From: an uncultured Prevotellaceae bacterium
GTDB taxonomy: Bacteria; Bacteroidota; Bacteroidia; Bacteroidales; Bacteroidaceae
Direction of reading: 5' to 3'
DNA: 64,000 nucleotides
NCBI GenBank assembly: GCA_947305005.1
Contig: CAMZCM010000003.1
Coordinates: 124,001 to 188,000 of the forward strand
The notes under the pieces are model-generated. The model was not told where the DNA came from, made no database searches, and saw only the letters and a program-made list of their open reading frames with translations. Below are positions 7,895 to 16,325 of the stretch, one piece after another (the first letter of the stretch is position 1; each line of letters begins with the position of its first letter). The position numbers and the translations under genes were made by a program.

Positions 7895-8761
7895 ATGAAA
7901 AAGAGAACAATGATTACCACCCTGCTGACCATCGTTACAATGACGATGCAGGGACAAGAAATGAATGACGGCTACAAACTGGTTTGGCAGGACGAATTCG
8001 AAAAGGATGGTGCACCCGCTGAACATTGGGACTATGAGCGTGGATTCGTGCGTAACAAGGAGCTACAATGGTACCAGCCTCAGAACGCAATCGTGAAGGA
8101 CGGTTATCTCATCATTGAAGGACGACGCGAGACGGTACTGAATCCTTTCTATCAAAAAGGCGCCAAGAACTGGCAACAATCGAGAAAGGAGGCTCACTAC
8201 ACTTCATCGAGCCTAACAACCCGCAAAAGTTTTAACTTCCGCTACGGACGTGTAGAGGTTCGCGCCAAAATACCTACGTCCTCAGGTTCGTGGCCCGCTA
8301 TCTGGCTTCTGGGCAACCGGTGGGGTTGGCCTTCATGCGGCGAGATTGACATGATGGAGTATTATATTTACAAAGGCACACCTTCCATTTTGGCCAATGC
8401 CTGCTGGGGCAGTGAGCAAAGGGACAAGCCCACATGGGATACCGTCATCACCCCTCTCTCCCACTTCACCGACAAAGACTCCAGTTGGGTTGAGAAGTTC
8501 CATATATGGCGGATGGACTGGGATGCTAAAATTATCAAGTTATACCTTGACAATGAACTACTGAACACTGTTGATCTTAGCAAAACCATCAATCGAGGGG
8601 GCGACGCAAAGGGCGAAAATCCATTCTCCAACGATGTCGAGGGCTTCGGAGCCTACCTGCTCCTGAACCTTGCTATCGGCGAACTCGGTGGAACACCAGA
8701 CGACAGCCACTTCCCTCTTCAATACTTCATCGACTACGTCCGCGTCTATTCCAAAGAATAG
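7895..8761 (+). CDS. GH16 family beta-glucanase (laminarinase-like)
   Basis: 288 residues with a short N-terminal signal sequence (to about residue 20). The start of the fold is YKLVWQDEFE. The catalytic motif GEIDMMEYY places the nucleophile at E150, the assisting D152 and the acid/base at E155, the canonical E-x-D-x-x-E of family GH16. The tail YFIDYVRVYSKE is the usual last strand. Length equals a bare catalytic domain, with no carbohydrate-binding module. It probably cleaves beta-1,3 or mixed-linked glucan outside the cytoplasm. It starts 14 bases after the PspC gene and may be cotranscribed. Confidence 0.93.
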   Translation: MKKRTMITTLLTIVTMTMQGQEMNDGYKLVWQDEFEKDGAPAEHWDYERGFVRNKELQWYQPQNAIVKDGYLIIEGRRETVLNPFYQKGAKNWQQSRKEAHYTSSSLTTRKSFNFRYGRVEVRAKIPTSSGSWPAIWLLGNRWGWPSCGEIDMMEYYIYKGTPSILANACWGSEQRDKPTWDTVITPLSHFTDKDSSWVEKFHIWRMDWDAKIIKLYLDNELLNTVDLSKTINRGGDAKGENPFSNDVEGFGAYLLLNLAIGELGGTPDDSHFPLQYFIDYVRVYSKE

Positions 8762-8786
8762 GTACATTTATTGCTGAAAACATGAA

Positions 8787-8814
8787 AGAGGTCCTGAATT
8801 CTCTCAGGACCTCT
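8787..8814. terminator. Bidirectional terminator between GH16 and the DAACS transporter
   Basis: A perfect 11-bp stem, AGAGGTCCTGA paired with TCAGGACCTCT, with a 6-base loop, followed by TCCTTT. It lies between two convergent genes. Confidence 0.85.
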
Positions 8815-8841
8815 TCCTTTGTTGACATCAAAACAACAAAG

Positions 8842-9990
8842 TTATCTCAGTCGATTGACAATAAGAGAAATAGCCCCATCACCTGTGACATTACAAGCGG
8901 TACCAAAGGAATCCATAGCGATGTAAAGGGCAATCATCAGGGCACAGTCTTGTTCACCAAAACCGAGCATAGATGTAAGGACACCGAGAGAGGCCATGAT
9001 GGCACCGCCAGGCACACCAGGTGAGGCTACCATCATCACGCCCAACATCAGGACGAAGCCTATAAACTCTCCTGTTGTAAAGGGCAAACCCTGCATGAGC
9101 ATCAGCGCAACGGCACAAGAGGTAATCTTCATGCATGAACCGCTCATGTGAATGGTAGCGCAGAGGGGAACGGTAAAGCTTGCGACCTCCTCAGAGACTC
9201 CCATCTTCACGGCTTGCATCTTGGTCACGGGGATTGTCGCTGCACTGGAGGCGGTGCCCAACGCCGTGAAATAGGCAGGGAGCATCGTGAACAGAAGACG
9301 CAAAGGATTGCGGCGTACGATAGTTCCTGCTATACAGTATTGAACAAGGAGCAACAGAATATGCATCAGGAAGATGACACCTATGATGGCACCGAAGGTA
9401 ATGAGGATGTGCCAGACATGGCCTGTGTGAGTCATTTCCAAAAAAATGCTGAAGATATAGAACGGGAGCAAAGGAATAACAGTAAAGCTTATCGTTTTCT
9501 CGACCAATATCTTCAGATCATCTGCCACACCTTTCATCCGAGGAAGACCGAGGTATGCCATTCCCAATCCTGCAATAAAAGCAATCACTAAAGCAGCCAT
9601 TACATCCATCATCGGCGGAATCGCCAGTGTAAAATAAGGGGCTACTGAAGGAACATTTTCCTCCACACCACTGAGGGGAGAAGAAGAGGGAATTAGGGAG
9701 GGAAAGACATTGCTGGAGACAGCGTAAGAGAACAGTCCCGAAAGTACCGTACTACCGTAGGCCATACATACCGTCAACACCAGCAAACGACCCGCCGACC
9801 TACCAATATCGGCAATGGCAGGCATCACCAATCCCACGATGATGAGCGGAATCAGGAACTTCAGATACGACGAGAAAACGGCACTGAACGTCGTGAACAC
9901 GGCGACAAGCCACTCAGGAAACCATGAGCCGAGCAGGACGCCTAACGCAATGGCTATAAGTATGAGTACGAGTAATGGAAGACGGGACAT
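8842..9990 (-). CDS. Dicarboxylate/amino acid:cation symporter (DAACS family)
   Basis: About 382 residues from the ATG at 9990 (the frame extends to 10026). The hairpin-1 serine motif GTASSAATIPVT and the C-terminal NVTGD are those of the GltPh/DctA family of sodium- or proton-coupled transporters. Two ligand positions differ from GltPh: the NMDGT motif reads HMSGS, and the Arg that binds the side-chain carboxylate (R397 in GltPh) is Gly in MDSFGTACNVTGD. The substrate may thus not be aspartate or succinate. A loop after the second or third helix contains a repeat-derived insert (FPSLIPSSSPLSGVEEN). It lies 14 bases after the GH97 gene and ends its transcription unit. Confidence 0.85.
   Translation of the reverse strand: MSRLPLLVLILIAIALGVLLGSWFPEWLVAVFTTFSAVFSSYLKFLIPLIIVGLVMPAIADIGRSAGRLLVLTVCMAYGSTVLSGLFSYAVSSNVFPSLIPSSSPLSGVEENVPSVAPYFTLAIPPMMDVMAALVIAFIAGLGMAYLGLPRMKGVADDLKILVEKTISFTVIPLLPFYIFSIFLEMTHTGHVWHILITFGAIIGVIFLMHILLLLVQYCIAGTIVRRNPLRLLFTMLPAYFTALGTASSAATIPVTKMQAVKMGVSEEVASFTVPLCATIHMSGSCMKITSCAVALMLMQGLPFTTGEFIGFVLMLGVMMVASPGVPGGAIMASLGVLTSMLGFGEQDCALMIALYIAMDSFGTACNVTGDGAISLIVNRLR
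9660..9706 (-). repeat. Possible GC-rich repeat translated in a loop of the DAACS transporter
   Basis: On the minus strand it holds TCCCTCCCTAATTCCCTC and CCCCTCAGTGGTGTGGAGG, similar in composition to the palindromic repeats at 12534 and 58603. The relation is tentative. Confidence 0.35.
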
Positions 9991-10004
9991 AGGACTATTC
10001 AGTT

Positions 10005-12056
10005 CTAATAAATGACGGCAGCACACTGAGGCTGGAGGGTCAAAGTGATGCGGCCTTTCTTGTCAAGTTTGAGAGGCTCCTGCTGAGGCGTCTGACCATC
10101 GGCCCCATCGGTGAGCAGGACAGCTTTGTCTGCAGCAAAGCCACTGAGCACAGCAGGCTCAAGGGTGAGCGTCTTAGCAGCGGGTTCGGCATTCATCGCG
10201 ATGAGATACCAGCGGTCGGCGTGGCGGCGGGCCATGACGATATATTTGCCGGGATAGCCATCGATGAAACGGGTTTCGTCCCATGTTGTGGGCACTTGCT
10301 TCATGAAATCAATCTCGAACTTGGGCTGTTCTGTGAGGTTACGCGGTGTCAGGGCGAAGTTCTGAGCACTCGACTGGAAGGCGACGGCAGTGGCCAGCTC
10401 GAAGACATCACTGGTGCGACGTGTATTACCCTTATTCGGCTCTTTGTGGAGGCGCTTCTGCAGGGCTGTACCACCATATTCCATGGAACCAGTAGTGTTA
10501 CGGACAAAAGGATGGAGGCAAGCATGGCGAGCTTCCATATCGCAGAAGCCTTGGCTGAAATAAAGGTTCTCAGAGGCGAGCACAGCTTCAGAACTGCAGT
10601 AGTTGGGGTACATCCTTTCCCAACCACGCGGCAACGTGCAGCCGTGGCAAATAACAAGGATGCCGTAATCGTTGGCATCGGAGAGAAGACCTTCGTAGAG
10701 GCGCATTGTCTCCTGTTTGTCGCCGGGGAAGAAATCGACCTTGATACCGGCAACACCATTGTCGCGCAGCCATTTCATCTCCTTCTTACGGACGATGGAG
10801 TTGTGCATACACTGACGGGCGCACTGAGGTGCGTCGTTCCAGCCGCCGTTGCTGTTGTACCACACCCAAGGACGAACACCCTTTTGCTTGCAATAGGCAA
10901 AGAGTTTTTCCATGCCCTCGCGGCCAATGTGTTCGTACCAGCCACCGTCAATCAAGCAGCCTTCCCAGCCGAGTTCTGCGGCGAGGTCGATAAACTTCAC
11001 CTGATCATCATAGTTGATGCTGGGGTCTTGCCACAGAATCCAGGACCATGTATTGCGTGAACCTTTATAATCAATGCTAGGTTCATAGAGCGGTTCCACC
11101 ACGTCCCACGTAATGGTAGTCTCGACGATGGGCTTCAATGTAGAGCCAAAAGTGATGGTGCGCCAAGGAGTGACACCAGCCTGGGCATCGTTGGGAGAAA
11201 TTTTGGAATCAGCAAGGCCGAGTTGTGCGCCAGTGCTGCCAAAGCCATTATTCTCGCCCTCCATGGGGAAGGCAATGGTGAAGAGACCGTCAGGAGTGGC
11301 GTCGCTGAGATGGCTGCCGCAGTAGTTACTGCTAACACCAGTCTCACTAATCAAGAGCCATCCTTTGTCGCCCTCGTGGAACAGGCAGGGGAAAGTCCAG
11401 CCATGGCCGTAGCCGCTACGCTTGGTGATGGGCTCATCCCAGATGTAGCCTTCCTCGTAGCTGGGCTTGGTACGCTTCCAGCCAATCATTGGATCGCTCT
11501 GCGGGCAGATGAAAGCTGTAGCATCTGTGGGAAGACGGAAACCGGAAGCTTCGCCGTTAATCACAATGGCACTTGTCTCACCTGTCTGGATGAAACTATA
11601 GCAGTAGGCAATATTGTTGTTGAAGACGCGGAAGTGAACAGCCATCTGCACACCGCTCCTCCTTGCTGCCGGAGTGGAGAGCAGGAGATTGTAGTCGTTG
11701 TTCTCTGAAGTGATGACGCTCTGTTTTCCTTGACGCAGTTGGTAGGTCTGCTTGATGGGCTCATCAGATTTACTATCTTGAATGAGGGTAAGGTTTTTGC
11801 TGAAGTCAGCCACGTTGGTATAAACGCCAAGGGGGGAATCCAAAAGCATCGGCACATCAAGGGTATCAGCCTTCGCCCCTTTCTTCTTGGCTTTTACGAT
11901 AGTACGATAACCGGCGGAGTAGCTGAGCCGGCCATCTGCGAGCTTCACATCCAAATATGTGAGGCCATCAGGAGACAAAACGCGTGTTGTCTGAGCGGAA
12001 ACGCCCAAAGAAATCATTACTACAAAAACAAATGCAGCAAGGAAATAATGCTTCAT
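10005..12056 (-). CDS. GH97 family alpha-glycosidase (retaining, alpha-galactosidase-like)
   Basis: About 683 residues from the ATG at 12056, chosen because it opens a signal peptide (MKHYFLAAFVFVVMISLG, cleavage after SAQ); the frame itself reaches 12149. The N-terminal beta-sandwich begins VLSPDGLTYLDV, followed by the (beta/alpha)8 barrel with LIDGGWYEHIG and GIKVDFFPGD. The Asp in KVDF (about residue 441) is the nucleophile of the retaining GH97 branch, to which alpha-galactosidases belong. It probably acts in the periplasm on side-chain sugars of pectin, consistent with the rhamnogalacturonan lyase just upstream. Confidence 0.9.
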   Translation of the reverse strand: MKHYFLAAFVFVVMISLGVSAQTTRVLSPDGLTYLDVKLADGRLSYSAGYRTIVKAKKKGAKADTLDVPMLLDSPLGVYTNVADFSKNLTLIQDSKSDEPIKQTYQLRQGKQSVITSENNDYNLLLSTPAARRSGVQMAVHFRVFNNNIAYCYSFIQTGETSAIVINGEASGFRLPTDATAFICPQSDPMIGWKRTKPSYEEGYIWDEPITKRSGYGHGWTFPCLFHEGDKGWLLISETGVSSNYCGSHLSDATPDGLFTIAFPMEGENNGFGSTGAQLGLADSKISPNDAQAGVTPWRTITFGSTLKPIVETTITWDVVEPLYEPSIDYKGSRNTWSWILWQDPSINYDDQVKFIDLAAELGWEGCLIDGGWYEHIGREGMEKLFAYCKQKGVRPWVWYNSNGGWNDAPQCARQCMHNSIVRKKEMKWLRDNGVAGIKVDFFPGDKQETMRLYEGLLSDANDYGILVICHGCTLPRGWERMYPNYCSSEAVLASENLYFSQGFCDMEARHACLHPFVRNTTGSMEYGGTALQKRLHKEPNKGNTRRTSDVFELATAVAFQSSAQNFALTPRNLTEQPKFEIDFMKQVPTTWDETRFIDGYPGKYIVMARRHADRWYLIAMNAEPAAKTLTLEPAVLSGFAADKAVLLTDGADGQTPQQEPLKLDKKGRITLTLQPQCAAVIY

Positions 12057-12145
12057 AGTGAATAACTGTTTATTATTTATGTAATCGAACATCGTTTTTT
12101 CAGATTGACGATTAGATTGATGTAGATTGACGTCTTCTTCATTTA

Positions 12146-14290
12146 TCATTTCTTCGTCTCAAATTGCCAACCGCGGAAGAGGCGACCACTGCCTTCAAGT
12201 TCCGCGCCGAAATAGAATCCGACATTGGTAGGCTGGTTATACCCCACGTTCTGCATCACAAGCGAATGGCGATAGACAGGCTCGGAGAGGAAGGTGTGGA
12301 AACGGTACTTAGTGGGGAGAGGCGTGATGTAAAGGCGCAGGTGACGATTGTCAGCAGTGCGTGTCAGCACCTCCTCTCGCCAGTCACCGATGACATCTGC
12401 ACAGAGGGCCGGGTTGGACTTGGTTCCGTTGTTGAAAGCACAGTCAGAGAACACCGTCAGCTCAACGACGGAGGAAGAACCAGTGAAGTCGAAGGGCACA
12501 GACTTAACATTTATCTCATTAGCAGCAGTATCTGCTCCCTCCTTCATAGGGAGGGCGGGGGGAGAGTCTGCTCTATATTTGCTGACCCTTTCGTGATCCA
12601 GCAGTTCCCTCAGCAGATCGCCGTCCCACCAGATACCGAAGTTGATGGGAATACGGGCTGTGCTGTCAATGACTTCGCCACGAACGTTACAGATGCCTCC
12701 GGAAGCGGAAGACCACATCTCAAGACCCGGGTTATTGGGGTCGATATCAGCGGCCATACAACGGCCCACATCTTTGTTGGAAAGAATCTGGAAAAGGACT
12801 TTTCCTGTTCGGGCATCGCGGAAATCACTGCCGTCGCGTTTGTTCTCGTGACAGTCCCATATTTGGAGACCCTCAGGAGAACCTTCGGGAACTGTAACGG
12901 GAGGGAAGAACGCTGTCAGATGCATCGCATCACCATGACCGAAGCCCGTGTTGTATAGGCCTGTGCCGTCATGGTCGATGGCCATGGAGCCATAGGTGAT
13001 TTCGTCGAACCCGTCACCATCGACATCGCCGACGCGCAGGTTGTGGTTGCCTTGACCGGCATAGCTCGCCCACTCGGGCGTATTGGTGTCGAAAGCCCAA
13101 CGAACCTTCAAATCCTTACCATCGAAATCGTAGGCGGTGATGCCTGTGCGAGTGTAATAACCGCGACAGAAGATGGCACTCAGGTGTTCACCGTCAAGGT
13201 AACCACAAGCAGCGAGGAAACGGTCACTGCGATTAGCATAGTTGTCGCCCCATCCTTTTAGCTCGCCACGCTCTGGGAGGTAATCAATACTGCTGACAGC
13301 ACGTCCTGTCCTACCCTCAAAACAGGTTACCCATTCAGGACCTTTGTAGATGAAACCACCCCGACGAGCTTTCATATCCATGTTGTTAGGCCAGCCGGGG
13401 CCACGGAACTGCTCGCCAGGATTGTTATTGGCTTGGTAGGGCGTCGTGTCAGGATGACGACGATGGTCGGCCTTAGGGTCGCCAAGGATTTTACCAGTAC
13501 CGTCAATGGTGCCGTCGGAAGTGCGGACAAGGAGCTCGGCACAGCCGTCGCCATCGAGGTCGGCTACAATGAAGGGCGTGTAATGAGCACCACTACGAAT
13601 GTTTTTGCCGAGGTTAACACGCCACATGGAAGTACCATCCAGACGAATGGCTTCGAAGATGGTTGGATCAGTGAGCCCGCTGTGGCTGTTGTCTTTGGAG
13701 TTAGAGGGGTCCCATTTAAGAATGATTTCCAGTTGGCCGTCGCCGTCGAGGTCGGCCATGGCGGCATCATTGGCGTTGTAGGTTATACCCTCGGGAGAAC
13801 CCTCGGGAACCGTAAGGGGAATATCAAGATAGCCGATGGGAGCATGAGCGGGGAGTGTCCATTGGCCATTCAAGAGGGCGATGTCAGATGTTTTGATCCC
13901 CTTGGGAAGCAGACCATTCTTATAAACAGGTCGTACTTGATAAATAGCTTCTTCAGTTACGGGATAATAGTCCATCAGGTACGTAGAGGTATTGGCTGGA
14001 CGGCGAGCAATGACCTGTCCGTTGCGAAGCACTTCAAAACTCACATCTATAGGGTCGCACTCCAAATAACGCCATTGCACGCAGACAGAGTCTAGGCTGG
14101 TGCGAAAGGCCACCACACCGCGATTCAGACGTTCGCGCTGTAAACGGGAATAGTCATAGGCAGTTTGAGCGGAGAGGGACGGAGAAATAATCAATAACAA
14201 ATGATAAACAATAAATGATAAATAATGGCGGTTAGCTATCATCTTGCAATACGTTAAACAATTCTTCATAAGTTCATCTTTCTTCTTCAT
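12146..14290 (-). CDS. Rhamnogalacturonan lyase, family PL11
   Basis: Up to 714 residues. After the signal region the protein starts YDYSRLQRERLNRGVVAF, the usual N-terminus of PL11 lyases, and then shows a beta-propeller with repeated calcium-type motifs (DLDGDGQLEI, DLDGDGCAEL, DVDGDGFDEI). It would cleave the rhamnogalacturonan I backbone by beta-elimination. Starts at 14290, 14269 and 14242 are all possible; the last gives the most compact signal peptide (MIANRHYLSFIVYHLLLIIS). The hydrophobic part of that signal is encoded by a heptanucleotide array (14189-14223). A repeat-encoded peptide SPPALPMKEG is inserted near the C-terminal third. It is followed by GH97 in the same direction. Confidence 0.92.
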   Translation of the reverse strand: MKKKDELMKNCLTYCKMIANRHYLSFIVYHLLLIISPSLSAQTAYDYSRLQRERLNRGVVAFRTSLDSVCVQWRYLECDPIDVSFEVLRNGQVIARRPANTSTYLMDYYPVTEEAIYQVRPVYKNGLLPKGIKTSDIALLNGQWTLPAHAPIGYLDIPLTVPEGSPEGITYNANDAAMADLDGDGQLEIILKWDPSNSKDNSHSGLTDPTIFEAIRLDGTSMWRVNLGKNIRSGAHYTPFIVADLDGDGCAELLVRTSDGTIDGTGKILGDPKADHRRHPDTTPYQANNNPGEQFRGPGWPNNMDMKARRGGFIYKGPEWVTCFEGRTGRAVSSIDYLPERGELKGWGDNYANRSDRFLAACGYLDGEHLSAIFCRGYYTRTGITAYDFDGKDLKVRWAFDTNTPEWASYAGQGNHNLRVGDVDGDGFDEITYGSMAIDHDGTGLYNTGFGHGDAMHLTAFFPPVTVPEGSPEGLQIWDCHENKRDGSDFRDARTGKVLFQILSNKDVGRCMAADIDPNNPGLEMWSSASGGICNVRGEVIDSTARIPINFGIWWDGDLLRELLDHERVSKYRADSPPALPMKEGADTAANEINVKSVPFDFTGSSSVVELTVFSDCAFNNGTKSNPALCADVIGDWREEVLTRTADNRHLRLYITPLPTKYRFHTFLSEPVYRHSLVMQNVGYNQPTNVGFYFGAELEGSGRLFRGWQFETKK
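12534..12570 (-). repeat. GC-rich palindromic repeat translated inside PL11
   Basis: On the minus strand it encodes DSPPALPMKEGA. CTCCCT at 12535-12540 pairs with AGGGAG at 12548-12553. Bases 12548-12570 are identical, on the opposite strand, to 58603-58625 in the TonB receptor gene. Confidence 0.8.
14189..14223 (-). repeat. Heptanucleotide array encoding the PL11 signal peptide
   Basis: Plus-strand units AATCAAT, AACAAAT, GATAAAC, AATAAAT, GATAAAT. Read on the minus strand they give the hydrophobic string YLSFIVYHLLLII. Confidence 0.75.
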
Positions 14291-14307
14291 ATCTTGTCTG
14301 TTATTTC

Positions 14308-15339
14308 TTATTGATTATTTCCGGATTCGGAAGCCCCCGAGTTATTGAGTCTTAGTAGTGCTTCGATTTTAGACCGCACTTTCTCCATCTGTGGTGCAGC
14401 ATGGAAGGTGGTGCTTTTCTTGAGAACGATGTCTATAGGCATAACACTATGCTGGTAGGAAGAAAGCTCACATTGTCGCTGTTTAGCATGCATCGCAAGC
14501 GTTTTTATCTCGCGTTCACGTTCCTTGCGCAGTTGCGCGCAGATAGGTTCCAGTAGTGGCAAAACAACATTATCGAAGAGCGTGTGACCTTGTATATATA
14601 AATAAGTGGTTTCAGGAGTAACTCCGAACTTTTCCTGCAACTCCGTGCGCAGGGACGGGTAAGAGCCTCGGCCCTCGGGGAAATGGCGCTGCAACCAGGC
14701 CATCTTCTGGTTGACGCGGCGGCGCACTTGCGCCAAGGCATCTTCGGGGTGGTATGGGCTGATGGAATGAAAACCGATAAAACCGCAGAAGTCCGTCATG
14801 GTGAAATGTTTGTATTTCTCATGGCGGTAACACCAGATATTCCACACAAAAAGTGGCCAGATGATCTGGCTATATTCCCGAAAGAACTCCTCGTAGTTGA
14901 GTATCGGGCGGTCATTGAGCGTCGCCGTTACTACGGATTTGTGTAATGACGGAGCCCAGCATTGATAGTTCTCAATCGCATAGACAAAAGTATGGATGAC
15001 ATACGGCGATTGGCTGATGAAGCGGCTCTCCTCATACACATCTTGCAGGAGATAGTCATAGTCAGCATCCACACAGGCTATCATAGAGCCACCAAGTTGG
15101 TCTGCATTCAATAAGTTCATCAGCGCCTGTCGCTTACCTTTCCCAAGGTTCTTGCGCGAGGGCAATTTGATTTCAAAGTAACGGGTATCATCCTCGTAGT
15201 CATCAAGGATGGAACGCCAGAAAGCCACGTCATCAAAACTCTCAACATAGGCAACGATGCGACGTCGCGTCCGTGATGGTCTCAGACGGTTTGCCGCTTC
15301 AAAGTAGGCCGAGTTGAGGTTTCTTGTCAGACGTTTCAT
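14308..15339 (-). CDS. DUF4435 (TOPRIM-like) protein, AriB-like partner of the ATPase
   Basis: 343 residues. The N-terminal part reads YVESFDDVAFW (Glu33) and IACVDADYDYLL (Asp91, Asp93), which fits a TOPRIM fold with one Glu and a D-x-D. This is characteristic of DUF4435 proteins, including AriB, the toxic nuclease of the PARIS anti-phage system. The remaining 200 residues are helical and rich in aromatic residues. The gene starts 2 bases after the ATPase stop, so the two are almost certainly co-translated. Whether this pair is a defence system or a housekeeping pair in Bacteroidota cannot be told from the sequence. PL11 follows after 17 bases on the same strand. Confidence 0.8.
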   Translation of the reverse strand: MKRLTRNLNSAYFEAANRLRPSRTRRRIVAYVESFDDVAFWRSILDDYEDDTRYFEIKLPSRKNLGKGKRQALMNLLNADQLGGSMIACVDADYDYLLQDVYEESRFISQSPYVIHTFVYAIENYQCWAPSLHKSVVTATLNDRPILNYEEFFREYSQIIWPLFVWNIWCYRHEKYKHFTMTDFCGFIGFHSISPYHPEDALAQVRRRVNQKMAWLQRHFPEGRGSYPSLRTELQEKFGVTPETTYLYIQGHTLFDNVVLPLLEPICAQLRKEREREIKTLAMHAKQRQCELSSYQHSVMPIDIVLKKSTTFHAAPQMEKVRSKIEALLRLNNSGASESGNNQ

Positions 15340-15341
15340 AC

Positions 15342-16163
15342 TTACTTGACAATAATGTCTTCAACATCTGTCACGCAATCAGACCAGCCGTTCATGATGA
15401 CAGCAGGTGAATGGGTGGTGAGGATCACTTGAGCGTTGGGGTTCAGGTCGGTAATGAGTTCCAAAAGACGTTGCTGCCATTCGATATGCAGGCTGATCTC
15501 AGGCTCGTCCATGAGCAGGACATAGGGCTGATGGTCTTCCACAAGCACGGTCAGCAAGATAATCAACATCTGTTTCTCACCCGAGGAGAGAAGGTAGGGC
15601 GAAAGACGTTCTCCGAGGTGGTTGAAGAATATCTCGTTGCTTGTGCGGTCAATAGTCTTTCCCGTAGCTTGGAACAGGTCATCTACAAGGTCTTGGAAAT
15701 GGCTTTTCTCCGCAGCGATCTCTGCTGCTTTCGCCTGTGCCTCAGGGTCGGCGGCTGTGAAAAGGCCTACGATGCGATTACTCTGGTTCACTTGGTAATC
15801 AAGGAAACGGCGTTGTAGCTGATAAAGCTGCCAGTCAAGCTCCGTAGTAAGACGTGCTTCCATCACTTTATTCAAGATATCGGCGCTTACGAGCGGACGA
15901 TCCACCCCTCGAATGACATCAAAACGAACACTGTCAGCCTCCTCTGGGTCAAAGGTGAGATAAACCCCTAGTTGGTTGTATTCGCGTTCTAACTCTTCCT
16001 TTCCCTGTGTAAGACGGCGGACAGTCTTGCGCAGAATGGTACTCTTTCCGACACCGTTGATACCGCTCAGGACGTTCACCCCGGGTTGCAGATCCCATAC
16101 GATATGTCGCACCCCTCTCCACAGAGAGTCTATTTCGATTCGTTTAATGTAGTTTCCAGTCAT
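15342..16163 (-). CDS. AAA/ABC-type ATPase, AriA-like (PARIS-like pair)
   Basis: 273 residues with a complete ABC-type ATP site: Walker A GINGVGKST (34-42), signature LSSGEKQ (192-198), Walker B VLLMDEPE (215-222) and the switch His in THSPAV (His251). The middle (95-185) is helical and lacks the very long coiled coil of SMC proteins. Short soluble ATPases of this shape are paired with DUF4435 proteins in PARIS (AriA-AriB) and in related, uncharacterised pairs. It is the first gene of a minus-strand run and has its own -7 box at 16193-16201. No transmembrane segment is seen, so it is not a transporter component. Confidence 0.82.
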   Translation of the reverse strand: MTGNYIKRIEIDSLWRGVRHIVWDLQPGVNVLSGINGVGKSTILRKTVRRLTQGKEELEREYNQLGVYLTFDPEEADSVRFDVIRGVDRPLVSADILNKVMEARLTTELDWQLYQLQRRFLDYQVNQSNRIVGLFTAADPEAQAKAAEIAAEKSHFQDLVDDLFQATGKTIDRTSNEIFFNHLGERLSPYLLSSGEKQMLIILLTVLVEDHQPYVLLMDEPEISLHIEWQQRLLELITDLNPNAQVILTTHSPAVIMNGWSDCVTDVEDIIVK

Positions 16164-16192
16164 AACTCCATTGTTTATTATTCTTTTCGGGG

Positions 16193-16201
16193 GTAAAGAT
16201 A
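16193..16201 (-). promoter_or_regulatory. -7 box of the ATPase/DUF4435 operon
   Basis: TATCTTTAC on the minus strand, 30 bases before the ATPase start. A heptanucleotide array lies immediately upstream of it. Confidence 0.5.
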
Positions 16202-16207
16202 CAATAA

Positions 16208-16242
16208 AGTTGAGAGTTGAGAGTTGAGAGTTGAAAGTTTTT
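16208..16242 (+). repeat. Heptanucleotide array (AGTTGAG type, 5 units)
   Basis: AGTTGAG three times, then AGTTGAA and AGTTTTT. It sits in the divergent promoter region. Confidence 0.8.
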
Positions 16243-16255
16243 CAGTTCTATAATA

Positions 16256-16291
16256 CATTTTTCACTTTTCACTCTTCCATTTTTCACTTTT
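16256..16291 (+). repeat. Heptanucleotide array (CATTTTT/CACTTTT type)
   Basis: CATTTTT, CACTTTT, CACTCTT, one extra C, CATTTTT, CACTTTT. It ends 4 bases before the thioesterase -7 box. Confidence 0.65.
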
Positions 16292-16295
16292 TATT

Positions 16296-16304
16296 TACCT
16301 TTGC
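16296..16304 (+). promoter_or_regulatory. -7 box of the thioesterase gene
   Basis: TACCTTTGC, 21 bases before the start codon. Confidence 0.65.
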
Positions 16305-16325
16305 ACAAAAATAGAATCAAAAGCA

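Noticed and set aside
10221..11060. A 279-codon plus-strand frame across GH97
   Set aside because: Antisense shadow of the GH97 catalytic barrel with no recognisable motif.
12100..12145. Another heptanucleotide array (GATTGAC repeats)
   Set aside because: The copies are spaced 10-12 bases apart, not 7.
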